Shown here piece after piece: positions 51,143 through 59,867 of a DNA stretch of 64,000 nt. Made by a program: the position numbers and the translations under genes. The stretch comes from Chrysogorgia sp. JL179-B06 (taxonomy: Eukaryota > Cnidaria > Anthozoa > Scleralcyonacea > Chrysogorgiidae): the NCBI GenBank assembly GCA_035772405.1, contig JAYKKM010000453.1, positions 1 through 64,000 on the forward strand. Direction: 5' to 3'. Position 1 is the stretch's first letter. Every line of letters begins with the position of its first letter. The notes beneath the pieces were generated by a model that was not told the origin of the DNA, ran no database searches, and worked only from the letters and a program-made list of their open reading frames with translations.

Positions 51143-51420
51143 AAAAATATCTTAAAGCAGATATTGATAAAAAAAATACGTTGTTAGATTCTCAATTAAT
51201 TAATAAATTACAATACATTGCTAAAAATATTTTAAATAAAAAAATTTCGATCCAACTTTCCAGTGATAATAAATATATTTTGAATAAGTTTTCAAAGAAC
51301 AAAATAAAAGAAAAAGATTTAAAAATATTATTATCTGAGGATTTTCGTATAATCAACATATATCAAAAAGCATACAAATTACTTAACCAACAAATAAAAA
51401 AAAATGACCGAAGTAAATAA
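51112..51420 (+). CDS. Continuation frame (-1) of the acidic protein
   Basis: An open stretch of about 100 codons with no ATG until the next gene. In this frame a TGA (51109-51111) sits directly before the A-tract, so entry is only possible by slippage within the tract or from a corrected tract length. The encoded segment is Lys/Leu/Ile-rich with LINKLQYIAKNIL and KILLSEDFRIINIYQKAYKLL, predicted helical. It overlaps the next start codon by 17 bp. Confidence 0.5.
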   Translation, partial: KKKKDFLPSLKKYLKADIDKKNTLLDSQLINKLQYIAKNILNKKISIQLSSDNKYILNKFSKNKIKEKDLKILLSEDFRIINIYQKAYKLLNQQIKKNDRSK

Positions 51421-52081
51421 AATGCAATTAATTAATCCGAGTAAATTAAATGAAATTTTAGATTTAATCAAAACTGATCATGAAAACGAAAAATTATTGC
51501 AGGGAATTAACAACAAAAATAATTTCGAACTTATTGAAAGTAAAAATAAAATGAAAGAAGAAATGAAAAAAGTTAATAATGATCAACGTGTCGCAGAGAG
51601 TATGGTTAGTTTTTTAAAAAGACAACAAAATATGAAAAGAAAAAGTAATGAACTTGAAAATGAGGTGACCAATGATGAATCACCAAGGAAAACACCGACT
51701 GTGACAAGTGGGCAACAAATAAAAGAATTTCTCGAAAGGAAAAAAATTAAAACTGGGGGGACAGATATAATAAAACTAAACGGTGTTGCAATAAACCATC
51801 ATGATTTATTATACGATTTAACGCATAATGTCAGCAAACAAAACATGTTCAATCTTACACAACAAAAGCAGACGGTTGCTTTAAAAGAATTGAAAAAATT
51901 ACATATGCCTGCCTATTATATACGAAATATAAAATTACGACAACGTTATATAAATTTGGGAAAAACCCCTTCGGGTCTTGCGAGTCACGAAGAACCATCT
52001 ACATCACTCACCACACACATTCCTACACCTTCAACACCACCCTATTCAACACAAAGAAAATGGCGACGAAAAAATCCATGA
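51404..52081 (+). CDS. Unknown protein between the acidic gene and the protease
   Basis: 225 residues. N-terminal two-thirds are helical and charged, with KRQQNMKRKSNELENE, and KIKTGGTDIIKLNGV near residue 115, which includes a TGG that could be a protease site. The tail (about 190-225) is Thr/Pro/Ser-rich and ends in RKWRRKNP. It overlaps the protease start by 22 bp. Position and size suggest a virion core or scaffold protein; no family recognised. Confidence 0.6.
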   Translation: MTEVNKMQLINPSKLNEILDLIKTDHENEKLLQGINNKNNFELIESKNKMKEEMKKVNNDQRVAESMVSFLKRQQNMKRKSNELENEVTNDESPRKTPTVTSGQQIKEFLERKKIKTGGTDIIKLNGVAINHHDLLYDLTHNVSKQNMFNLTQQKQTVALKELKKLHMPAYYIRNIKLRQRYINLGKTPSGLASHEEPSTSLTTHIPTPSTPPYSTQRKWRRKNP

Positions 52082-52671
52082 ATTTACATTGTTTTTTAAC
52101 CCAATTTTTATTTACGAACGAGATTAATAAAATTTCAAAAATAAATAAGTTTTTAAATAAATATTATTTGGGTACATTTCCTGCAAATATTTTTCCTAAA
52201 AAAATTTATTATCCCTCGTGTTGGATTTGGAATACGGATGAAGCAGATCAAAACGGTCAACATTGGATTGCTATATGGGTGGATAAAGAAAAACATATGA
52301 ATTTTTTTGATAGTTTTGCAAAAGATGTCTCGTTTTATAAACGTGAATATTGGTATGATTATAGTGTAAAAAAAGGACTAACATTTCAATATATTCAAAG
52401 TAAACAATTACAATCCAAAAATACAGCCGTGTGTGGAAATTGGAGTTTATTATATTTATACAATCAATGTCGTAATGAATTCGAAAATAATAATAAACAA
52501 AAAATATTTAAAAATGAACGTATTAAACTAAAAAACGATATTAAATTAAAAAAAAAAATAGAAACAATTTTAGGTCGTGTACTCGTAGGAATATATAATA
52601 AAAAATGTAAAAAAAATTGTAAGAGTAATAACAATCAGTCATGTTGTAGTTTTAATAATGCTAATTTTTAA
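52060..52671 (+). CDS. Adenain-like cysteine protease
   Basis: 203 residues. The catalytic set is in order: His68 (GQHWIAIWVD), Asp84 (FFDSF), Gln118 as oxyanion residue and Cys125 (AVCGNWSLLYL), seven residues after the Gln as in adenovirus protease. Length matches adenain (about 200). These enzymes mature virion precursors, usually after a GG pair. The C terminus is Cys/Asn/Lys-rich (CKKNCKSNNNQSCC). Last gene of the plus-strand cluster. Confidence 0.88.
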   Translation: MATKKSMNLHCFLTQFLFTNEINKISKINKFLNKYYLGTFPANIFPKKIYYPSCWIWNTDEADQNGQHWIAIWVDKEKHMNFFDSFAKDVSFYKREYWYDYSVKKGLTFQYIQSKQLQSKNTAVCGNWSLLYLYNQCRNEFENNNKQKIFKNERIKLKNDIKLKKKIETILGRVLVGIYNKKCKKNCKSNNNQSCCSFNNANF

Positions 52672-52769
52672 TTAAACAAAAAAATTAACTTATTTACACT
52701 GTTTATATTTTTTCTAAGGGTAACATTCCATTCATATCTTTTTTGGTTAAAAATATAGTGGACATGCTT

Positions 52770-52994
52770 TTAATACCCTTTTATGGTATCTCGTATCGTT
52801 TGAATCATACCACCACTACCAAAAAAAAAAACCCCTTTTTGTTTTCTTTTTCTTTTTCTTTTTCGAATACCAATTCCCAATTGATTTCCAACTAACGATC
52901 CCAAGGGTCCAAAAATATCTAGAGCACTACCCCCTTTTTGTTTCTTTTTTCTAAGGATAATTCTCCTGCTTCTTCTATATCTTCTTCTTGCCAT
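52770..52994 (-). CDS. Small basic virion protein with KQKGG motif (pVI/pX-like)
   Basis: 74 residues: an Arg/Lys head (MARRRYRRSRR...RKKK), then QKGG at 19-22, then SALDIFGPLGSLVGNQLGIG as a hydrophobic/amphipathic segment, a second basic block KRKRKRKQKG, and GSGGMIQTIRDTIKGY. The layout resembles adenovirus pVI or pX: DNA-binding and membrane-active parts separated by processing sites. It has its own TATA box at 53037 and converges on the protease gene. Confidence 0.6.
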   Translation of the reverse strand: MARRRYRRSRRIILRKKKQKGGSALDIFGPLGSLVGNQLGIGIRKRKRKRKQKGVFFFGSGGMIQTIRDTIKGY

Positions 52995-53036
52995 GTTTTT
53001 TTAAAAAAAGTTCATACACAATATACACACCCATAC

Positions 53037-53044
53037 TATATATA
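53037..53044 (-). promoter_or_regulatory. TATA box
   Basis: TATATATA on the minus strand, 43 bp before the ATG at 52994. Confidence 0.5.
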
Positions 53045-53109
53045 CTTTTTAAAAAAATTTCAACAACTCTTTTTATTTTTTTAAAAAACATTTATTTTTT
53101 CTTTTTACA

Positions 53110-53115
53110 TTTATT
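53110..53115 (-). terminator. AATAAA poly(A) signal
   Basis: TTTATT on the plus strand at the stop of the packaging ATPase gene. Confidence 0.4.
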
Positions 53116-53792
53116 TACAAATCATAGATTAGCGTTGATTCATGTGGAAATACATTGGTTCTAATTCTACAATTTTCATACCCTTTTCTACAATTATCAA
53201 ATACCAAATAACCATAGGGTTTCTCATTAATTTCACTTAATACTTTATTAAATCTATTTCTATTAATTTTTTTATTATCACATATCGTATACATATTATT
53301 ATAATCGCTTAAATTTTTAAACATAACATAATATTGACTATTGACACGTAAATTTCGCAATTTACCATTACCATATGTTAAATTTTGACATGTAAAAATA
53401 ACACTAATATTACGATGATGGACATCTTGAGTTGCAATATTATCTATTCTTTCAAGATTTTCCTTTGATGATGTTGCAACTAACATGAGATCATCTAATA
53501 TTATTAACGTATTTTCACGGGTATTCGTTTGTATATCGGTAATGCGGGGAATACCCTTTTGACAATCAATAAATTCAACACTAATATCTGTTTTTTCCGC
53601 AAGAACTTTTTCCATTTCAGCGTACAGAGGTTGATAAATTGAATATAAATAAACAATTTTAACAATTGCAGGTGTAATCATAATGTTAATATTTTTCAAT
53701 AATTGTAATATCCAATATGTTTTCCCACTTTGACTAGGTCCACATAACGTTAACATAAAAGGGTGTTGAAATGGTAATGAAACATTGTTCAT
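53115..53792 (-). CDS. Genome-packaging ATPase (FtsK/HerA type, A32-like)
   Basis: 225 residues. Walker A is GPSQSGKT (18-25) and Walker B is TLIILDDL with Asp100/Asp101. VIFTCQNL near residue 134 fits the sensor region with a conserved Gln. This is the typical size and layout of Polinton and adintovirus packaging ATPases, which drive DNA into preformed capsids. The start lies 1 bp after the stop of the polymerase gene, so the two are co-transcribed. Confidence 0.9.
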   Translation of the reverse strand: MNNVSLPFQHPFMLTLCGPSQSGKTYWILQLLKNINIMITPAIVKIVYLYSIYQPLYAEMEKVLAEKTDISVEFIDCQKGIPRITDIQTNTRENTLIILDDLMLVATSSKENLERIDNIATQDVHHRNISVIFTCQNLTYGNGKLRNLRVNSQYYVMFKNLSDYNNMYTICDNKKINRNRFNKVLSEINEKPYGYLVFDNCRKGYENCRIRTNVFPHESTLIYDL

Positions 53793-53793
53793 T

Positions 53794-56700
53794 TCAGTTA
53801 TCTAAAAATCCAAACGGAATCGTATTAAAATTATTTTTAACAACACGTTTATTAAATGTAAATGAAAATTTTTTTATTTCATCCTCAATAAAAATATGAT
53901 TCAGTTTATCTTTACATATTTTATTGTGATATTTAATTTCGATGATCTGATCTTGATTTTTAACACATTGTGTCAAGGATAAAAAATTCAATTTTTCTTT
54001 TATTGTTTCATTTTTTAAAGTAAAACCTTTCACATGAATACATTCCTGATTTAAATTAGTTATATACGCGTAACATTTTGGACCCGTTGAACAAAAATTT
54101 GTTATCCATTCATTTTCATTTAATTCATTCGTTAAATCTCCTAAATATTTTCCCGTTTTAACATCAGTATAATTATTTTCATCAGATATATAAATAACAG
54201 AATCTGTATCAAAATATAAAACGCGATCGTCTAATTTAACGAGTAACTCGTATAATTTCAAACGTGCATATGCAGTAACAAAACACGCAATGATTACATT
54301 TCCCGTTTTTAGAGGGGTTGTTGCATCATCAATTTTTTCATACGTACAACGTAATAATGTTTCGTTTATAAATTCCATCGATGTTAATTTTTTACTTTTA
54401 TCATTGGCAATATTTAATAATTCTTCATAATCGTTTAAAAAACACACTTGTGTATTATTTTCGTTTTGAGCAAATTTTCCCCATAACGAATTTAAAAATG
54501 TTTTTGCAATAGTTCTTAATCCGGGATTTTTCTCAATTTTGTCTTTATCTAAAAAAACATTTTCATTTTTTAAATAATCATTACAATACTGTTTAATTTT
54601 ATCATCATTTTTACTTCCATCTGCATTCAAACAATCCGTAGGAATTCCTGAAGATTCTTGTTTGATTTTTAAAAATTGATTTACGTATTGTGAAAAGATT
54701 TTTTCTTTGCGTTCAAAATGATATATTTCGTAAAGAGCAATTATTTTATATCCCTTATCTATAGCAACATTAATCTCAACACTAGTCCAAGTACCCGTCA
54801 AGTATCGATCGCTTTCATTATGTTCACATTTATTACATTTATCCACAGCACATTTATAACATAATGGAAATAATAATTTCCCATCTATTCTAACGGGTAA
54901 AACAGGAAAGTAAATATTTCGAGGAGGTGAAATACAACATTTTACTAAACCAAATATGTCCTTGATTTTTATTTTATTACAATCTTTCCCCAGTAAAATA
55001 GTAGGATGACCCACAGGAAAATCATATTTTTTTTGTACATCAGGGTATAGCGATGTAAAATCTACGTAACTTATTCGTTCGTTTGGTTTTGTTTCTTTAA
55101 ATAAACATACGGGGGAAGTTCGTCCCCCATATAATGCGTCACGTGGTGTTAAAGGAGTAAACGGATAAAATTTTCTTTTCTTTTCAATTAATTGTTTCTG
55201 TGTATATTTTTTTTCTTCTAAATAATCACATTCCCACATCTCGATTAATTTGTAACCGGCATTTTTTATTGTCCAAGAAAAACGTTGCGTATTTGCATAT
55301 AAATTACTAAATTTTTCGTTTGTAAGAACGTTTAATGCATAGGGGTCGAAACATTTGGGACATCCGTGATAAAAACAACCATGAAATTGATATATCGTAT
55401 CAATATAAAAACCATCGACAAAACGTCCTAGAATTTTTTTCTCCCCATTTTGTGAACAGATATATTCTAAATTTCCTCCTATTTCTCGATTAATTTCATC
55501 TAACCAATCAATAGCAATTAAACTCTGTTTTACACCACCCCTATACCCCGAAGCAGGAATAATTCCTACACAATTTTTTTTTAAAAAATTAAGTCTATAC
55601 ACTTTCAAAGCTAAACTAGCAATCGTAATACAATTTTTTGCATAAAAGGGGGTGATATGACCTATGGTCCCGATCATTGTAGAAAATTTAACACATCCCT
55701 TTCTTAAAATATCTACATCACTACAACAATAATAATAAATCTCTTTACGAAATATATATTTCTCTTTCTTTTTTTCTAAATACCATTTTTCAAATTCATT
55801 AAGTGTTGCTGTATTCATATGTTTCGTATCAAAAAATTTCCGATCTACAATGTCACCCTCATAAGTTAAATCGTAAAATTCATAAGGATGAAATCCCTTA
55901 CATTCCCCTTGAAGATCCATTGCTTTTGGAATATCCGCTAATTTCATACTAAAAAACAAATAACTATCGAGGATTCTAATATTTTGTTCTTTAATTATTA
56001 AACTCATTATTTTAGTACCGTTCATTATAGTATTCGGCATTATCTGTTTTATTTCTAAAAGATATTTTAAAATAAAAATAGTATCAAATCTACCCCCGTT
56101 ATGAGCTATCCAAACGGAATTTGTTTGTTCAAACATAAATTCACATAAAGTTTCAATAACATTGTTGTCAAAAATAAATTGTCTATTCCCACAACAACTA
56201 ACTTTTTCAATAGTATTATCGATAATTTCTTGATCCTTTTTTTCAAATATTTTTGTTTTTTTAAATTCAATATGTTGACATTTTTTACATACCCTTTGGA
56301 CGATACAATAAAACGGTTCGAGCAATTTAGTTTCGGTTACTTTTGTTTCAAAATCAAAAAAAAATAAAGTGGGTTCACTTTCTTTCCTCTTGTTATATTC
56401 AAGTGAAAGGGGTTTCACGTAACAAAAATGAGGTTGTTTCATGTATTTATCACAATGAAAACAAAATCGTTTGCTACAATCATGTTTAACTGTTTTATTA
56501 GAAAAAATGAAAAAGAATCGAGGACAAATTTTGTTACAGGTTTTACAATAAAAAAAATATTGACACGGTGTTAAACGATCATAATTACTTTGAGAAGGTT
56601 TAAAAATTTTATTTGTTAAATGATTTGTAAAACAATTTTCATCATAAAAAATTATATCACAACTGCTACAAATAAGTTTATTATTTTTATCTTTACACTT

Positions 56701-57834
56701 ATTCGGATATTTATAACATCGTAAACAAGTTAAGTTATTTGTAGTACATAGGTGATTATCGACATATTCATGACGTGTAAAATAACTCATACATTTAACA
56801 CAAAAAGAACTGGTACTGAGTTTAGAAAATTCCTTTATGCTTAAGACTACATCGTAATGATTATTATTTAACCATAAACATACAATTTCATTAGTCAATT
56901 TAATAAGATTACCTGCACTATCAGTTCGTGAATCATAAATTATATTATCGGAATGAGTGTCAGCATACACTAACAAATCAACACCCTGTTTTTTTAAATA
57001 ATTATTATATACAAAATGAAACTGTGTAGCATCAACATTACCCTCGGGTATCCCACATTCCCGATATACATTTCGAATTTCTTCACACGTAAATAAATCA
57101 TCCACGGGTTTATTGGGTTTTCTTTTCATTATAAAATATTTATAGTCTTGTTTTAAAAATGATAAACCCACTAATATTGCTAAAGCAAAACAGCAATCTT
57201 TCACTGTACGAAATAATACACGGCTAAGAATATAAAATACCCCCGTGCGAAATTTACGGCCATATTTTTTCACACCACCTTTATCTGTAGCATTTCCCTT
57301 ATTCAAACTATTGTAAATACTTTTTTTCCTTAGTACACTATTTTTTTTTTTATTTGTACTTATTCCTGCGGGAAAAGTTTGAACAATTACTTTACTATTC
57401 CAACCATTAGCTATTATTTCTTTATTACTCTGCATAAATTTTTCCATAATATTTAAGAAATATTTAACGTCAAAGTCTTTCACGGGTAAAACGGCAGTAG
57501 AGAAAAAACTTTTTGGCGCATTACTAAAGATAAATCTAACATAATCATCATCACTTTTTACATTTGCCCGTGCAATGTTAATTAAATAAGAAAAAACCAA
57601 CGATAACGATTGAATAAAACTAATAAAATTAACCGTTTTTTCCCGTGAAACATCCAAAGAAAAATGTTGTTCAGTGACTTTAAATTTTTCTCTACTAATA
57701 GTTTCTATATGATTAACAGAAAAATAATCGTCTATTTTTTCATTTTTCTTACTTTCTTTTTTCTTATTAAATAAACTTACAATTTTATCTATATCTTTTT
57801 GACTATATTTTAATTTTTTCTGATCATCATTCAT
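53794..57834 (-). CDS. Protein-primed family B DNA polymerase
   Basis: 1346 residues. Exonuclease motifs: Exo I FFFDFETK (Asp494, Glu496), Exo II AHNGGRFD (577-584), Exo III YCCSD (702-706). Polymerase motifs: A DFTSLYP (925-931), B KTFLNSLWG (1111-1119), C YFDTDS (1207-1212), and KCY (1253-1255). YGGRT (902-906) and WECDY lie in the terminal-protein/TPR region. The N-terminal 490 residues hold Cys/His clusters (for example C345, C348, H361, C363) after NHYDVV. It would replicate the linear element from a protein primer at the termini. Confidence 0.95.
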   Translation of the reverse strand: MNDDQKKLKYSQKDIDKIVSLFNKKKESKKNEKIDDYFSVNHIETISREKFKVTEQHFSLDVSREKTVNFISFIQSLSLVFSYLINIARANVKSDDDYVRFIFSNAPKSFFSTAVLPVKDFDVKYFLNIMEKFMQSNKEIIANGWNSKVIVQTFPAGISTNKKKNSVLRKKSIYNSLNKGNATDKGGVKKYGRKFRTGVFYILSRVLFRTVKDCCFALAILVGLSFLKQDYKYFIMKRKPNKPVDDLFTCEEIRNVYRECGIPEGNVDATQFHFVYNNYLKKQGVDLLVYADTHSDNIIYDSRTDSAGNLIKLTNEIVCLWLNNNHYDVVLSIKEFSKLSTSSFCVKCMSYFTRHEYVDNHLCTTNNLTCLRCYKYPNKCKDKNNKLICSSCDIIFYDENCFTNHLTNKIFKPSQSNYDRLTPCQYFFYCKTCNKICPRFFFIFSNKTVKHDCSKRFCFHCDKYMKQPHFCYVKPLSLEYNKRKESEPTLFFFDFETKVTETKLLEPFYCIVQRVCKKCQHIEFKKTKIFEKKDQEIIDNTIEKVSCCGNRQFIFDNNVIETLCEFMFEQTNSVWIAHNGGRFDTIFILKYLLEIKQIMPNTIMNGTKIMSLIIKEQNIRILDSYLFFSMKLADIPKAMDLQGECKGFHPYEFYDLTYEGDIVDRKFFDTKHMNTATLNEFEKWYLEKKKEKYIFRKEIYYYCCSDVDILRKGCVKFSTMIGTIGHITPFYAKNCITIASLALKVYRLNFLKKNCVGIIPASGYRGGVKQSLIAIDWLDEINREIGGNLEYICSQNGEKKILGRFVDGFYIDTIYQFHGCFYHGCPKCFDPYALNVLTNEKFSNLYANTQRFSWTIKNAGYKLIEMWECDYLEEKKYTQKQLIEKKRKFYPFTPLTPRDALYGGRTSPVCLFKETKPNERISYVDFTSLYPDVQKKYDFPVGHPTILLGKDCNKIKIKDIFGLVKCCISPPRNIYFPVLPVRIDGKLLFPLCYKCAVDKCNKCEHNESDRYLTGTWTSVEINVAIDKGYKIIALYEIYHFERKEKIFSQYVNQFLKIKQESSGIPTDCLNADGSKNDDKIKQYCNDYLKNENVFLDKDKIEKNPGLRTIAKTFLNSLWGKFAQNENNTQVCFLNDYEELLNIANDKSKKLTSMEFINETLLRCTYEKIDDATTPLKTGNVIIACFVTAYARLKLYELLVKLDDRVLYFDTDSVIYISDENNYTDVKTGKYLGDLTNELNENEWITNFCSTGPKCYAYITNLNQECIHVKGFTLKNETIKEKLNFLSLTQCVKNQDQIIEIKYHNKICKDKLNHIFIEDEIKKFSFTFNKRVVKNNFNTIPFGFLDN

Positions 57835-57997
57835 CTTCTTTTTTTTTTCTAAAACAAGAAAAACATGCCGTTTTATTTTTATTTATGTTTTCGTCTTCAC
57901 CATCAACACGATCAATAGTAACATCGTATGAATCCTGTATATTAATACATGTCAACGTAAGTATAGGAGGGATTTTTTTTGAGAATAAAGAACCCAT
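57827..57997 (-). CDS. 56-residue protein with an N-myristoylation signal
   Basis: Starts MGSLFSKK: Gly2, Ser6 and Lys7 fit the N-myristoyltransferase consensus. The middle is neutral to acidic (DRVDGEDE), and the end has TACFSCFRKKKEDE, with two Cys beside a basic run that could be palmitoylated. The TGA overlaps the polymerase ATG by 8 bp. No ATG occurs upstream in frame within the gap. It may anchor a complex to membranes; a chance frame is possible but the overlap and signal argue for a gene. Confidence 0.55.
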   Translation of the reverse strand: MGSLFSKKIPPILTLTCINIQDSYDVTIDRVDGEDENINKNKTACFSCFRKKKEDE

Positions 57998-58038
57998 TTA
58001 AAAAAAAACTAAAACAAAAAAAAAGAGTAAAAAAAAAT

Positions 58039-58353
58039 ATGAGTGAAATTGTGCATATTGAAATTTATTTACAAACGTCTAATTTACCCTATATCGGTTA
58101 TGAAATTCAAGATAATGATCCTTCAATATTATTTACGCCGTATCTTTTAAGGGAATGTTTACTAAATTTTACAGAAGATAAAGAAAAGATAATACCTATT
58201 TCATCAAAGATTTTAAAACAACGAATAACAAAATTAAAAAAAGAAATATACAACTGTCCCGAAGATATTATCTATAAAGTTGAATGTATGGTAAAATTTA
58301 TTCAGACCCATGAAAAAAATAATGATTATTTAGGAATAAAAACTATATTTTAA
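58039..58353 (+). CDS. Unknown 104-residue protein
   Basis: Starts MSEIVHIEIY at an ATG after a long A-run; the frame upstream has only TTG. Helical, with KILKQRITKLKKEIYNCPEDI. It is 7 bp from the SET gene and so probably shares its transcript. Not recognised. Confidence 0.55.
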   Translation: MSEIVHIEIYLQTSNLPYIGYEIQDNDPSILFTPYLLRECLLNFTEDKEKIIPISSKILKQRITKLKKEIYNCPEDIIYKVECMVKFIQTHEKNNDYLGIKTIF

Positions 58354-58360
58354 AAACAAA

Positions 58361-58912
58361 ATGGTAAGAGTTAAGTTACCTCGAAAAAAAAGACGCAATG
58401 ATAAATCTCAAAGTATACGTCACGTTCTTCAATGTAGAAGTAAAACCTTAAAAAAAATAAGATGTCGTAAACGAACAGCAAAAAACAAAAAATGTTGGAT
58501 TCATTTAGCAAACCAAAATAACTTACGTATCAAGAAATCAACGATCCCCAATGCGGGTGAAGGATTATTTGCTTGGAAAAAACCTTTTAAACCCGATCGT
58601 AATATTTCTTATTACACGGGTCAAAAAACAACACAGTCCAAATTGGATCGTAAATATGGTAAAAACACAAATGCTGTATATAGTATTTGTAACGATGCAA
58701 ACACGTGTATCGATGCTTATTTGACAACTCACGCTGCAGCACGGTATGCGAATAATGGGAAAACAGGTTCTATATATAAAAATAATTCCGATTTTGTTTA
58801 CAATCCCAATAATAAAAAAATGTATTTAGAAAGTATAAAACATATAAAAGCCCATGAAGAAATTTTTGCAGACTATGGTGATAACTATTGGGAGAGAAAA
58901 CAACCTTCATAA
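58361..58912 (+). CDS. SET-domain protein with N-terminal Cys/His cluster
   Basis: 183 residues. The N terminus (24-48) has CRSKTLKKIRCRKRTAKNKKC followed by IH, a C-x10-C-x8-C-xx-H pattern common in viral proteins and probably zinc-binding. The SET domain begins LRIKKSTIPNAGEGLFA (55-71), continues with YYTG, has AARYANNG (126-133) in place of the RFxNHxC block, and ends EEIFADYGDNYW (166-177), the ELxxDYG motif. SET enzymes methylate lysines using S-adenosylmethionine; the closest precedent is the chlorovirus vSET that acts on histone H3. Substrate here unknown. Confidence 0.85.
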   Translation: MVRVKLPRKKRRNDKSQSIRHVLQCRSKTLKKIRCRKRTAKNKKCWIHLANQNNLRIKKSTIPNAGEGLFAWKKPFKPDRNISYYTGQKTTQSKLDRKYGKNTNAVYSICNDANTCIDAYLTTHAAARYANNGKTGSIYKNNSDFVYNPNNKKMYLESIKHIKAHEEIFADYGDNYWERKQPS

Positions 58913-58914
58913 CA

Positions 58915-59199
58915 ATGGTAGGAAGAATAAGAGAATTACGGGGTGGTGATTTTAAGGGGAAAAAAAGGCAACGTGGGGGTATTTTTAAAGGGAAAAAAAG
59001 GCAACGTGGAGGAAATAAAACAGTCAATAAATACGGCAAACTTTTTATAAACGATTTTAAAAAAGAGCTTAAAAAAAAAGCTAAAGTAGTAAAAATTATT
59101 GCAAAACTAGGAACGAAAAAAATCAAAAGACATTTTCAAAAAGGAGGAATTGTATATCATAAACCCAGAAACCATGTTGAAAAGTTTTTAATGTATTAA
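58915..59199 (+). CDS. Basic protein with four GG sites, probable core protein precursor
   Basis: 94 residues, beginning 2 bp after the SET stop. ELRGGD (7-12) is followed by two copies of FKGKKRQRGG, a basic middle (KKELKKKAKVVKIIAKL) and FQKGGI near residue 77. ELRGGD fits the adenain consensus [MIL]xGG-x exactly; the others fit Q-[KR]-G-G. Cleavage would release small basic peptides like adenovirus pVII/pX. The DNA-condensing role is inferred. Confidence 0.65.
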   Translation: MVGRIRELRGGDFKGKKRQRGGIFKGKKRQRGGNKTVNKYGKLFINDFKKELKKKAKVVKIIAKLGTKKIKRHFQKGGIVYHKPRNHVEKFLMY

Positions 59200-59205
59200 T
59201 TTTCA

Positions 59206-59211
59206 AATAAA
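59206..59211 (+). terminator. AATAAA poly(A) signal
   Basis: 7 bp after the stop at 59199, between convergent genes. Confidence 0.5.
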
Positions 59212-59222
59212 AAAAAATACAT

Positions 59223-59816
59223 TCAGTGTATTATTTCGTTACATAAGATGTTATTGTCCATTGAATATTTTTCTACATTACAACCTCTTATTTCATTAAA
59301 ATTTACACTGATGAAATTAGGGTAATCCACATTACATTCGCATTCCCCTTTACATTTTTTACAAGTGTATTTTATAGTTTTATTATAAACCCTAAAATCA
59401 TAATATAATGCTATAATACTCCTAAAACACTCATAACTAAAACAATGTTTTCTATCATAATCTAGTATCTTTAAATATTCTCCAATTCTTTTGTCGTTGA
59501 TACGTGGGGATAGGTCATCATTCCATGCTTCACATATTTTACGAAGAAATTCATAACATTCTTCTGGAATATCGTGTTCCTCATGATGCATAACATACAT
59601 ATTGGGATTTTTTGAACATTCTACTTCCAGTATAAATTTATACCGTACATATGTTTCATAATCAGCAATAGATATTAGTAGATGATATCTTGATTTTTCA
59701 ATTTCCACACTTCCTACTAATTGCCAAAAAAAAACGGATTCCACATAACTATATTGTGTTAATTCATGATAAATCTTATATCCCTCTTGATTTTGTACTC
59801 GCTGAAAAATAGCCAT
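59223..59816 (-). CDS. Unknown 197-residue protein
   Basis: Starts MAIFQRVQNQ behind a TATA box 35 bp upstream. It has a helical middle (CYEFLRKICEAWNDDL) and a Cys cluster TCKKCKGECEC near residue 152 that may bind zinc. Weak resemblance in composition to the 218-residue protein at 42969. Function not recognised. Confidence 0.6.
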   Translation of the reverse strand: MAIFQRVQNQEGYKIYHELTQYSYVESVFFWQLVGSVEIEKSRYHLLISIADYETYVRYKFILEVECSKNPNMYVMHHEEHDIPEECYEFLRKICEAWNDDLSPRINDKRIGEYLKILDYDRKHCFSYECFRSIIALYYDFRVYNKTIKYTCKKCKGECECNVDYPNFISVNFNEIRGCNVEKYSMDNNILCNEIIH

Positions 59817-59850
59817 GACACTTACACACGACCATCTTGAAAAAACGATC

Positions 59851-59858
59851 TTTATATA
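59851..59858 (-). promoter_or_regulatory. TATA box
   Basis: TATATAAA on the minus strand, 35 bp before the ATG at 59816. Confidence 0.55.
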
Positions 59859-59867
59859 GGGGTATAT

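Noticed and set aside
52690..52756. 20-codon minus-strand frame after the gene at 52770
   Set aside because: Too short to support, with no motif or promoter.
56179..56367. Plus-strand frame inside the polymerase gene
   Set aside because: Antisense shadow of the polymerase coding region.
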